Positions 6,094 to 12,640 of a DNA stretch of 12,640 bases are shown in pieces. The position numbers were made by a program, and so were the translations under genes. This DNA comes from Methylococcaceae bacterium UBA4132 (GTDB taxonomy: Bacteria > Pseudomonadota > Gammaproteobacteria > Methylococcales > Methylomonadaceae). The stretch is from contig DFWO01000075.1 of assembly GCA_002380945.1 (NCBI GenBank), positions 3,436-16,075 on the forward strand, given 5' to 3'. The first letter of the stretch is position 1. Each line of letters begins with the position of its first letter. The notes beneath the pieces were generated by a model. It searched no databases. It saw only the letters and a program-made list of their open reading frames with translations, and was not told the DNA's origin.

Positions 6094-7428
6094 TTACCGC
6101 CGATTACGTCTACGCCAAACAAAAAATCCTGTCCCCAATAGCAACACAGGCAACACAATCAAAAAGCCAACGCTAATCACAGAAATCGCAATTGGGCTTA
6201 ATTGCAGACTGCTATCGGGCGTGGTTTTGGCAGGAATATCAATAAATTTATCATCATGAATCAGCCAGTTAATCAGCCTTAAGCCCATATCCAAATTACC
6301 GACATTGCCGATATAAGTATTTGATAAAAAGTCGCCATCACCGATGACCACAATGCGTTGTTCAGTGTCTTTGTTAAGCTTACGGGTTAAGGCATAAGCA
6401 AAATTTAACGGTCCTGCTTTTTCAATGCCACCCGCATCAAAACGTATTTTTCCTGAGACTGGACTGGTTTCTGTCCATGATTGTTTATCACTACTGAGTA
6501 AAGCAACGGTATCAAACGGGCTAGTTGGTTCCACTTCTAATGCCGCAGTGACAGGGTAAACCGTAATAGTTTTAAAACCTTTAGTCATTGGGTGTTTGGG
6601 GTATTCACTCACCAGTACGAAGCTGGGATCATCAATGCCATAGAGCTTTGATTTACCGTCTACCAATGTACCTGCCAGCACGCGTATTCCTAGTAAATCC
6701 AGCAATGGCGTTAAGTTGTCATTATTAGGATCAGCCAGTAATAACAGATTACCGCCTTTATCGATGTATTGCTTAATCAGTGTCAACTCACCCGCCATTA
6801 ACGGCACTTTCGGCGCGGAAATCACCAATAAATTAGAATTATCTGGAATGGCTTGTACGGTCGCTAGATTAAGCGATTGGGCTTTAATTTTGTGCTGGTC
6901 TAAGGCTTTACCAAAGTTGCCAAAATCAAAATTGGCAATACCATCAGCAGCGCGTTCACCATGACCTGATAAAAATGACACCCAGTGTTCATTGGCATTA
7001 GCCAATTGCAATAAAGCATTAGTCAACGCTGCTTCATCAACAAAAATTAGCCGTTCAATTCGACCTTGGTATTCTATGAGTATGCCGCCTTCTGAACCGA
7101 TATTTAACTCACGCGTTTTTTCGGGTATAGAAGCAGGATCGACAAACGTTAAACTAATATCGGCTTTATGATCCCGATAACGCTCGATAAGCTGTTCAAT
7201 TTGCCGTCTAATCGTCGCATCTTTTTTAAGATACGCAGTGATTTGTACTTTATCGGGCAGATTGGCTAATACTTTTTGTGAGGCTTCCGATAGTGTGTTA
7301 CTGGCATTGCCTGTAATGTCGATGTGTGCGGAAAAACGGTAAGTTAATGCGGCAACGCCACCGATTAAGCCGACTAATGCCAGTGTCACCAACGTATTTT
7401 TTACGCGGAGTGGGAGTTTTATATTCAT
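6094..7428 (-). CDS. GldG-like ABC transporter auxiliary protein
   Basis: A 444-residue membrane protein of the GldG/ABC-transporter-auxiliary type (ABC_transp_aux family). It has an N-terminal transmembrane helix (about 12-30), a large extracytoplasmic domain, and a C-terminal helix (about 412-437) ending in the basic tail WRRRNRR. Conserved-looking points are the start of the domain at ITGNASNTLS, FLSGHGER (152-159), GGNLLLLADP (225-234) and VIGDGDFLSN (361-370). In Bacteroidetes GldG works with GldA and GldF in gliding and secretion; proteobacterial relatives have no assigned substrate, and gliding should not be assumed. The ATG overlaps the permease stop (ATGA), and AAGGAG sits five bases upstream inside the permease gene, so the three ABC genes should be translated together. 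Confidence 0.88.
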   Translation of the reverse strand: MNIKLPLRVKNTLVTLALVGLIGGVAALTYRFSAHIDITGNASNTLSEASQKVLANLPDKVQITAYLKKDATIRRQIEQLIERYRDHKADISLTFVDPASIPEKTRELNIGSEGGILIEYQGRIERLIFVDEAALTNALLQLANANEHWVSFLSGHGERAADGIANFDFGNFGKALDQHKIKAQSLNLATVQAIPDNSNLLVISAPKVPLMAGELTLIKQYIDKGGNLLLLADPNNDNLTPLLDLLGIRVLAGTLVDGKSKLYGIDDPSFVLVSEYPKHPMTKGFKTITVYPVTAALEVEPTSPFDTVALLSSDKQSWTETSPVSGKIRFDAGGIEKAGPLNFAYALTRKLNKDTEQRIVVIGDGDFLSNTYIGNVGNLDMGLRLINWLIHDDKFIDIPAKTTPDSSLQLSPIAISVISVGFLIVLPVLLLGTGFFVWRRRNRR

Positions 7429-8177
7429 AACCGCTCCTTATCCAAACGACGAATACTGAGCAAAATAAACAGGCTAATGAATAACAAAAAATAGCTAATA
7501 TCCGCTGTGTTAATCAGCCCACTTTGAATAGCTTGAAAATGCCGTAAAATCGATAAGTATTCAAACAAGCCACTCGGTTTATCCGCTAAACCTGCTGACC
7601 AATCTAAAATCCACAATACAAATAACGCTCCAAATGCACCCATAGCCGCCACCGTCGGATGACCTGCCAGACAAGACATAAATAAACCGATAGACGCAAA
7701 AGCACTCACCAACAGCAACAACGCCAGCACGTTAGCAAACAATTTGCCAAAATCGAGGGTGCCACTAAACAGTAACGATAATGGCATCACGGTAATCAAC
7801 GCCACTATCATGGCTAACAAGCCCAAACTACCTAAGTATTTACCGATAATAATTTCAGCATTAGACAGTGGCGCGGACAGTAATAACGATAAAGTTTTGT
7901 TACGGCGTTCTTCACAGATCAGCCGCATAGTTAATAACGGCGTGACTAGCAATAGAATAATCCCCGCGTTACCAAATAACGGTGTCACCGTTATATCAGT
8001 CAAACTAGGCGCGTTGTCTATGTTTGCCAATTGCGGTTGCAGCATGGTGAAATTTTCCACCTGTGTTAAAAACAAGAACGCCAGAATGAATTGCAAAATG
8101 GCTAAGATTGTCCACGCTAGTGGCGATAAAAACAGGGTTTTAAATTCGCGGATGGCGATGATTTTTATCATATTCAT
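7425..8177 (-). CDS. ABC-2 type transporter permease, GldF-like
   Basis: A 250-residue permease with about six hydrophobic helices: roughly 18-39, 68-86, 115-138, 147-170, 175-195 and 228-244. Between the second and third lies ICEERRNKTLSLLLSAP (87-103), the cytoplasmic coupling stretch typical of ABC-2 and GldF-type permeases. It would form the membrane channel for the ATPase encoded immediately upstream, probably as a homodimer. The start overlaps the ATPase stop as ATGA, and the next gene starts inside its own stop. GGGGGA is three bases from the first ATG and nine from an in-frame ATG two codons later, so translation may begin at either; the difference is two residues. The transported substrate is unknown. 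Confidence 0.88.
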   Translation of the reverse strand: MNMIKIIAIREFKTLFLSPLAWTILAILQFILAFLFLTQVENFTMLQPQLANIDNAPSLTDITVTPLFGNAGIILLLVTPLLTMRLICEERRNKTLSLLLSAPLSNAEIIIGKYLGSLGLLAMIVALITVMPLSLLFSGTLDFGKLFANVLALLLLVSAFASIGLFMSCLAGHPTVAAMGAFGALFVLWILDWSAGLADKPSGLFEYLSILRHFQAIQSGLINTADISYFLLFISLFILLSIRRLDKERL

Positions 8178-8905
8178 AAATCCCCCGCTGACGGCAATGA
8201 CATCAACTCAATAAAAATAGCTTCTAGCGATTTGTCGGCAGGTAAATCTTCAATACGCGTATTTAGCACACAAGTGCCTTGGCGAATAATCATGACATCG
8301 GTACACAATTCTTGAACTTCCGACAAAATATGAGTGGAAAAAATAACGCCGTGCTTTTGCCCTAACTCGCGTATCAAGCCACGAATTTCTATAATTTGTA
8401 ATGGGTCAAGTCCAACCGTTGGCTCATCGAGAATAATAACATCGGGATTATGCACAATGGCTTGAGCAATACCGATACGTTGTTGATAACCTTTGGATAA
8501 ATTAGCAATCAGGCGATCGCTCACATCGGTTAAGCCACAGCGTGTTTCTGCCAATTTAACTGCCGCTTTAATAGTCGCTTTAGGTACAGCGTGCAACTGG
8601 GCGCAATAGCATAAAAACTCGTGGACGCTTAAATCCTTATACAGTGGTGGCGTGTCAGGCACATAACCTAAGCTACGTTTAGCTAATTTAGGCTGGGTGA
8701 GCATATTCAAACCGTTGATATAAATCTCGCCACTATTAGGTGCGAGATTACCGCACAGCATTTGCAGGGTGGTGGTTTTGCCTGCCCCATTGACACCTAA
8801 AAAGCCCAGTATCTGACCTTTTTTTAAACTTACACTTAACTGATTAACGGCACAATGCTTGCCATAATAGCGTGTGATTTGCTTAGCACTGATTAAGGTC
8901 GTCAT
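8174..8905 (-). CDS. ABC transporter ATP-binding protein, GldA-like
   Basis: The 243-residue nucleotide-binding subunit of the ABC system encoded with the two downstream genes. All ATPase motifs are intact: Walker A GVNGAGKT (37-44), a Q-loop region reading YVPDTPPLY with Asp rather than Gln at position 84 (Asp or Glu is seen in GldA-type proteins), signature LSKGYQQR (136-143), Walker B VIILDEP (156-162) with catalytic Glu161, and switch His192 in FSTHILSE. The length fits single-domain CcmA/NatA/GldA-type proteins. Its ATG overlaps the hflD stop by one base (TAATG), with AGGTG five bases upstream, so it is translationally coupled to hflD. Confidence 0.92.
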   Translation of the reverse strand: MTTLISAKQITRYYGKHCAVNQLSVSLKKGQILGFLGVNGAGKTTTLQMLCGNLAPNSGEIYINGLNMLTQPKLAKRSLGYVPDTPPLYKDLSVHEFLCYCAQLHAVPKATIKAAVKLAETRCGLTDVSDRLIANLSKGYQQRIGIAQAIVHNPDVIILDEPTVGLDPLQIIEIRGLIRELGQKHGVIFSTHILSEVQELCTDVMIIRQGTCVLNTRIEDLPADKSLEAIFIELMSLPSAGDL

Positions 8906-9531
8906 TACTGCACCTGTTTTAACAAGCGTTGTAATTCCGTTTGCATTTTTTTACGACAAAACAAAAACTTCCAACGCGTTCCGCCACATTGTTTCCATAA
9001 CAGTGCGGAACGTATACCTGCTAACAGACAAGCGCGGATTTTGTTAGCAATATCAGCTCTCGATAAATAATCATGTTCACCGTTCACCATAATCCTAGGT
9101 TGTAATGTACTCAGTGTTTCTTGATAAATATTGCCTAAATTGGCGAATACATTTTCATGTGGCAAGCCGAACTGTTCGGCTTGCGCTTGTGCTTTAACAA
9201 TACCTATTTGAATGGTATTGAGCATTTTCGGTTCTTTAGCCAGTCGATTTTCCAGAAAAACCAAGGAAGCACAATAACGTGCGTGCTGTGGTTCGGTGAT
9301 TTTATAACCTGTCATTTGGGTGTCGAGTTGTTCTAAGCCCAGTTTAAGATTATCCAGACCGCCATAAATATCCAGCACACTGGCAGAATCTATTTTTAAA
9401 ATACTGCCAATACTCGCTTCTAGTGCGACGGTATCAGCCTTACCTGTGGTAGCAAGTTGATGCACCAAAGCCGCCGCTTGCGCGATACCTGCTAAGGCGA
9501 TAGTTTGATTAGTGATTGTATTGAGTTGCAT
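8905..9531 (-). CDS. hflD: HflD-like high-frequency lysogenisation protein
   Basis: A 208-residue, mostly helical protein matching HflD (about 213 residues in E. coli), a membrane-associated protein known for binding the phage lambda CII activator; its cellular role is not settled. Recognisable stretches are ALAGIAQAAALVHQLA (12-27), LDIYGGLDNLKLGLEQL (53-69), YCASLVFLENRL (86-97), and a C-terminal region with RIMVNGEHDYL, IRACLLAGIRSALLWKQ and GGTRWKFLF. HflD is usually encoded between mnmA and purB; here it heads a tightly coupled block with an ABC transporter. No clear ribosome site precedes the ATG (9529-9531), and only 52 bases separate it from the toxin gene upstream, so read-through from that operon is possible. 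Confidence 0.9.
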   Translation of the reverse strand: MQLNTITNQTIALAGIAQAAALVHQLATTGKADTVALEASIGSILKIDSASVLDIYGGLDNLKLGLEQLDTQMTGYKITEPQHARYCASLVFLENRLAKEPKMLNTIQIGIVKAQAQAEQFGLPHENVFANLGNIYQETLSTLQPRIMVNGEHDYLSRADIANKIRACLLAGIRSALLWKQCGGTRWKFLFCRKKMQTELQRLLKQVQ

Positions 9532-9583
9532 ATTGAAATTAATTTAAGTTACTGCAAAGTTAAGGTGTAGATGTTGTTAGTGC

Positions 9584-9868
9584 TTATAATCGTTTCGCGG
9601 CTGTTTTATAAACTTCATTGCGTTCACGTTTACCGATAGCAACAATCAAAATGACCACTTCTTGTTCACGCACTTCATAAACTAATCTGTAGCCCGCCTT
9701 ACGCAATTTTATTTTGTAACAGTTTTTCATACCGCTGAGTCTGGCACTGTCTATACGCGGATTTTCTTTTAAAGTGCGTAACTTTTTAGCGAATTGTTCG
9801 CGTATAGTCGGTTCAAGATTATGCCATTCTTGCAATGCTTGTTCTTTAAAACGAAGATTAAAGCTCAT
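9584..9868 (-). CDS. RelE-type toxin of a type II toxin-antitoxin system
   Basis: A 94-residue RelE-superfamily toxin, expected to cut mRNA in the ribosomal A site and so stop translation. It aligns almost without gaps to E. coli RelE as I recall it: ALQEW near the start, TIREQFAKKL (21-30), CYKIKLRKAGYRLVYEV (50-66) and GKRERNEVY (79-87). The functionally important RelE residues Lys52, Lys54, Arg61, Arg81 and Tyr87 are all present at the same numbers, so the toxin looks intact. Its start overlaps the end of the antitoxin gene by 11 bases, the usual coupled arrangement. No strong ribosome site is seen, consistent with translation depending on the antitoxin gene. Confidence 0.93.
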   Translation of the reverse strand: MSFNLRFKEQALQEWHNLEPTIREQFAKKLRTLKENPRIDSARLSGMKNCYKIKLRKAGYRLVYEVREQEVVILIVAIGKRERNEVYKTAAKRL

Positions 9869-10106
9869 CCCACGCTACATCTATTTCCGTTTGAGACTTT
9901 CTTGATTCAACAATAGCGGCTAGTTCCATATCTTCCAGCTTATCCATTAACGTTTCAAAAGTGCGTGCTGGAATACAATAAAACGCAGGTTCATCATGAT
10001 CCAAAATAGCCACAGGGAAACCATCTCCCGCCGCCACGATAGCTAATGGGTCATTTTTAAGTTCTAAAAGACTGGCGGCAGTTTCGCTCAGTATGGTGCT
10101 AGGCAT
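9858..10106 (-). CDS. Phd/YefM (StbD-type) antitoxin
   Basis: An 82-residue antitoxin paired with the RelE-type toxin that overlaps its end. The N-terminal part, LSETAASLLELKNDPLAIVAAGDG, is the Phd/YefM DNA-binding fold, and VAILDHDEPAFYCIPA (29-44) is the motif shared with StbD-like antitoxins. The acidic C-terminus (AIVESRKSQTEIDVAWDEL) would wrap and neutralise the toxin. The frame is open upstream to 10259, but the ATG at 10104-10106 has AGGGAG (10114-10119) seven bases before it, and homologues start here; the upstream codons run through a repeat element. Autorepression of the operon by the complex is expected from the family. The promoter region has been altered by the MITE-like insertion about 37 bases upstream. 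Confidence 0.9.
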   Translation of the reverse strand: MPSTILSETAASLLELKNDPLAIVAAGDGFPVAILDHDEPAFYCIPARTFETLMDKLEDMELAAIVESRKSQTEIDVAWDEL

Positions 10107-10142
10107 TTTATGACTCCCTGTTGATAGTTTTGTTGAAAAATT

Positions 10143-10299
10143 CTTAGAGCGTGTTTTAAAAGTCCAGCAGTTGTAAAAATTGAACTTTTTTAGACCAGAT
10201 TTCCCCTGAAACAAAGCAATTTGATCCGACTTTCCGTTGTTTAGATTTAGATAGTCCAATTAAATTTGAATCGTTGAGACTTTTAAAACATGCACTTAG
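10143..10299. mobile_element. MITE-like element with 16-bp terminal inverted repeats and 5-bp target duplication
   Basis: The left end gcgtgttttaaaagtc (10149-10164) matches the reverse complement of the right end gacttttaaaacatgc (10278-10293) at 15 of 16 bases. The element is about 147 bp (10148-10294) and is flanked by CTTAG at 10143-10147 and again at 10295-10299, as expected for a 5-bp target duplication. The interior is too short to encode a transposase and has no convincing gene, so it would be moved in trans by an insertion sequence with the same ends. I do not recognise that family. The insertion separates the NYN gene from the antitoxin gene and may supply or break promoter sequences. 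Confidence 0.65.
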
Positions 10300-10326
10300 C
10301 GTAAAAAATATGGTGATAACACAAAA

Positions 10327-11121
10327 CTACTTTTGTTCTTTAAGTCGAATAAAAGTATTTGAGCCGTTATCAATTGTTTTTTGCTGCACTTCAATATAAT
10401 CAAGTGACCTAATCAGCTTACCAAATTTAGTAAAACCATAGTTTCTTGGGTCAAAGGAACTGTCAATACGCGGTATATAAGCCCCTACTCCACCTAAATT
10501 TGCCCATCCATCATCCTCAGAAGCGTATTCAATAGCTTCTTTGACTAATTTCTTTAAAGTATCATCTTTGGAAATATTAGTGCTTGCAGGTTGCGTATTT
10601 TTGTCGCTAGTAATCTGTGGTGTGCTGATAGTTGTATCTGTTTGCTTGACGTTTTTATTAATTTCAATTTTTTCATCATCCATAATCGTTTCAGTAAAAA
10701 TAAATTTATGGCAAGCTGCTCTAAATGCTTCGGGGGTTGTTCTTCTTCCAATTCCAATGACTTCAAGCCCAGATTCTCTGAGACGAGTTGCTAATTTAGT
10801 AAAATCACTATCACTAGAAACTAGAAAAAAACCATCAAATTTTCCCGTGTAAAGTAAATCCATTGCATCAATAATCAATGCTGAATCAGTGGCATTTTTA
10901 CCTGATGTATAAGCGAACTGCTGTATAGGTTGAATTGCATATTTGTTAAGTTCACTTTTCCAGCTATTAAGCTGAGTATTTGTCCAATCACCATAGCAAC
11001 GTCGAGAACTTACTTCACCGTATCTTGCGGCTTCTGCCAAAATGGCATCCATTGCTTTAGCTTGTGCATTGTCTGCATCAATCAATAAAGCAAACCTCTT
11101 ACTTTCTGTAATACTCATCAT
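10327..11121 (-). CDS. NYN (LabA/DUF88-type) nuclease-like protein with C-terminal OST-HTH/LOTUS domain
   Basis: A 264-residue soluble protein. The N-terminal NYN domain (about 8-146), a PIN-like fold, has the acidic active-site set expected of a metal-dependent RNase: ALLIDADNAQ (Asp15, Asp17), ATDSALIIDAMDLL (Asp79) and LVSSDSDFTKLA (Asp104, Asp106). A polar, Thr/Asn/Lys-rich linker (about 150-185) leads to a C-terminal domain (186-262) with GWANLGGVGAYIPR and YGFTKFGKLIRSL, the pattern of OST-HTH/LOTUS RNA-binding domains. Bacterial NYN-LOTUS proteins are a known but little-studied architecture; RNA cleavage is inferred from residues only. Two adjacent ATG codons start the frame. AGGG (11125-11128) is three bases from the first and six from the second, so the second may be used. 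The gene is bounded by a hairpin upstream and the MITE-like element downstream and appears to be transcribed alone. Confidence 0.88.
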   Translation of the reverse strand: MMSITESKRFALLIDADNAQAKAMDAILAEAARYGEVSSRRCYGDWTNTQLNSWKSELNKYAIQPIQQFAYTSGKNATDSALIIDAMDLLYTGKFDGFFLVSSDSDFTKLATRLRESGLEVIGIGRRTTPEAFRAACHKFIFTETIMDDEKIEINKNVKQTDTTISTPQITSDKNTQPASTNISKDDTLKKLVKEAIEYASEDDGWANLGGVGAYIPRIDSSFDPRNYGFTKFGKLIRSLDYIEVQQKTIDNGSNTFIRLKEQK

Positions 11122-11157
11122 TTACCCTGCTAATTTTTTGATTTGAACAGTGATTAA

Positions 11158-11186
11158 GTTGGGTTGCCAAAAAGCGGCAACCCAAC
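11158..11186 (-). terminator. strong hairpin after glnS; member of a dispersed palindrome family
   Basis: A perfect 11-bp stem, gttgggttgcc (11158-11168)/ggcaacccaac (11176-11186), closes the loop aaaaagc. It starts nine bases after the glnS stop, so it probably terminates or protects the glnS transcript; on the minus strand the loop supplies the T run and only a weak T-rich tail follows. The same sequence recurs in decayed form at 5293-5321, showing it is a dispersed repeat rather than a glnS-specific terminator. Confidence 0.6.
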
Positions 11187-11194
11187 CTACAAAA

Positions 11195-12640
11195 TTAATC
11201 TTTAACCCAACCGTCTCTCAGTGTAACTGTACGATTAAAGACCAGCTTGCCATCGACACTATCCACCGCATCCAAGCAAAAATAGCCCGTGCGTTCAAAC
11301 TGGTAGCGGTTATCCACGCTGGCATCGGCTAAACTGGCTTCAATACGGCAATCATTTAACACTTCCAAGGAATCGTGATTAATCGCATCCAAGAAGTTAT
11401 CTTCGTTATCAGGTTGCGGCACGGTGAATAAACGACTGTATAAACGGATTTCCGCAGGGTGTGAGTGGGCTTCTGAGACCCAATGAATTACGCCTTTGAC
11501 TTTGCGTCCTTCGGGGTTTTTGCCTAAGGTGTCAGGGTCATAAGAACATCGTAATTCAATAATGTTGCCGTCTGCGTCTTTGATAATTTCATCACAGCGA
11601 ATCACATAACTGCCGCGTAAACGTACTTCGCCGCCTTCAATTAGGCGTTTGTATTTTGGCGGTGGGATTTCGGCAAAATCATCTTGTTCAATCAGGATAA
11701 CTTTAGAAAACGGTACGATGCGTTTGCCGAGTTCATGGCGTTGCGGATGATTGCTGACTTCTAAGTTTTCCACTTGCTCATCGGGATAATTAGTAATCAC
11801 TACGCGCAGGGGTTGTAAAACCGCCATTGCCCGCAAGGCGTTTTCGTTTAAATCTTCGCGTATGCAGTATTCCAATACGCCCATTTCTATCCACGAGTTT
11901 TGTTTAGTCACGCCGATGCGCTCACAAAAATCACGGATGGCTTTAGGCGTAAACCCTGCGCGGCGTAGCCCTGCAATCGTAGGCATTCTAGGATCATCCC
12001 AACCGCTGACGTGTTTTTCCATTACTAACTGATTAAGTTTGCGCTTGCTAACAATCGTGTATTCCAATTGCAAACGGGCAAATTCAATTTGTTGTGGATG
12101 ACAGGCAATGTCGATGTTATCCAGTACCCAATCATACAATGGACGATGATCTTCAAATTCTAGCGTACATAACGAATGGGTGATGCCTTCGAGTGCGTCA
12201 GAAATACAGTGGGTGTAATCGTACATCGGATAAATGCACCACGCATCACCTGTACGTTGATGATGCACACGGCGGATGCGATAAATCACAGGATCACGCA
12301 TATTGATGTTGGGTGAAGCCATGTCGATTTTGGCGCGTAATACATATTGACCATCGGCAAACTCCCCTGCTCTCATGCGTTGAAATAAATCCACGCTTTC
12401 AGCAATCGGACGGTTACGGTTAGGGCTTTCTTGTCCGACTTCGGTTAATGTGCCACGCATAGCACGCATTTGTTCAGGTGTTAAATCATCAATATAAGCC
12501 AAGTCTTTTTCAATCAACTGCACGGCGTATTGATACAGTTGTTCAAAATAATCAGAGGCGTGATATAAGCCAGCCCATTGAAAACCCAGCCACTGTACAT
12601 CGCGCTCTATGGATTCCATGTATTCGATGCTTTCTTTTTC
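11195..12640 (-). CDS. glnS: glutaminyl-tRNA synthetase (5' end outside the window)
   Basis: Charges tRNA-Gln with glutamine in the cytoplasm, a class I synthetase. The frame is open to the window edge: seven codons (EKESIEY) precede the first in-window ATG, and they match the interior of E. coli GlnS around residue 80. The true start, with the HIGH motif, therefore lies beyond 12640, and about 80 residues are missing. The visible 481 residues include RGTLTEVGQESPNRNRP, LRAKIDMASPNINMRDPV, WCIYPMYDYTHCISDALEG (substrate pocket), the KMSKS-equivalent VSKRK, GWDDPRMPTIAGLRRAGF, and the C-terminal anticodon-binding beta-barrels with RKVKGVIHWVS and FNRTVTLRDGW. The tail ends normally. It is followed by a hairpin and then the NYN gene, so it is probably the end of its transcription unit. 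Confidence 0.97.
   Translation of the reverse strand, partial: EKESIEYMESIERDVQWLGFQWAGLYHASDYFEQLYQYAVQLIEKDLAYIDDLTPEQMRAMRGTLTEVGQESPNRNRPIAESVDLFQRMRAGEFADGQYVLRAKIDMASPNINMRDPVIYRIRRVHHQRTGDAWCIYPMYDYTHCISDALEGITHSLCTLEFEDHRPLYDWVLDNIDIACHPQQIEFARLQLEYTIVSKRKLNQLVMEKHVSGWDDPRMPTIAGLRRAGFTPKAIRDFCERIGVTKQNSWIEMGVLEYCIREDLNENALRAMAVLQPLRVVITNYPDEQVENLEVSNHPQRHELGKRIVPFSKVILIEQDDFAEIPPPKYKRLIEGGEVRLRGSYVIRCDEIIKDADGNIIELRCSYDPDTLGKNPEGRKVKGVIHWVSEAHSHPAEIRLYSRLFTVPQPDNEDNFLDAINHDSLEVLNDCRIEASLADASVDNRYQFERTGYFCLDAVDSVDGKLVFNRTVTLRDGWVKD

Noticed and set aside
7744..8214. 156-codon plus-strand open frame
   Set aside because: It is antisense to the permease gene, with composition typical of a shadow of hydrophobic codons and no ribosome site.
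6094..8905. Gliding motility locus
   Set aside because: Only GldA/F/G-like transporter genes are present, with none of the GldK-N or Spr genes; proteobacterial relatives of these three occur without gliding.
10107..10259. 51-residue N-terminal extension of the antitoxin reading frame
   Set aside because: The extension is translated from the MITE-like element and promoter region; the internal ATG at 10104-10106 has an AGGGAG ribosome site and matches the family's usual start.
10541..10852. 103-codon plus-strand frame with hydrophobic stretches
   Set aside because: It is antisense to the NYN gene, whose motifs are clear on the other strand; the hydrophobicity follows from complementing Lys/Asn/Asp-rich linker codons.

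Overview
All recognisable genes in this window lie on the minus strand, so transcription runs from high to low coordinates. The organism looks like a gammaproteobacterium: HflD is essentially restricted to that class, the glutaminyl-tRNA synthetase resembles the Escherichia coli enzyme, and intergenic palindromes of the 'GTCGGGTTA' and 'GGATGCGC' kind are common there. A methanotroph-like (Methylococcales) or Thiotrichales-like background is a guess only. No rRNA, tRNA, CRISPR array, phage module or intact insertion sequence was seen.

Reading in the direction of transcription: glnS (12640-11195, 5' end outside the window) is followed by a strong hairpin repeat. Next is a NYN-type nuclease-like protein with a C-terminal OST-HTH/LOTUS-like domain (11121-10327). 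A 147-bp MITE-like element with 16-bp terminal inverted repeats and a 5-bp CTTAG duplication lies between that gene and a StbD/RelE-type toxin-antitoxin pair (10106-9584). Then comes a translationally coupled block: hflD, an ABC ATPase, an ABC-2 permease and a GldG-like auxiliary protein (9531-6094), with neighbouring reading frames overlapping at TAATG, ATGA and ATGA.

Below 6094 the genes are envelope-related and separated by palindrome-rich gaps. They are a secreted helical protein whose upstream region carries a perfect TTGAT-N4-ATCAA FNR-type box and a good sigma70-like promoter (5892-5353); a predicted outer-membrane beta-barrel (5113-4280); an alpha-carbonic anhydrase lipoprotein (4160-3393); and an 840-residue Cys-type arylsulfatase (3222-700) with a hairpin after its stop. 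The last gene is a DUF4345 membrane protein (611-234) interrupted by one in-frame TGA. Past that TGA the frame continues for 28 codons that complete the family's final transmembrane segment.

I found no clear new multi-gene defence or metabolic system. The observations most worth following are the nonsense-interrupted DUF4345 gene, the MITE-like insertion upstream of the toxin-antitoxin pair, the FNR box, the unusual hflD-ABC coupling, and a palindrome with a conserved AAAAAGC loop that occurs twice.
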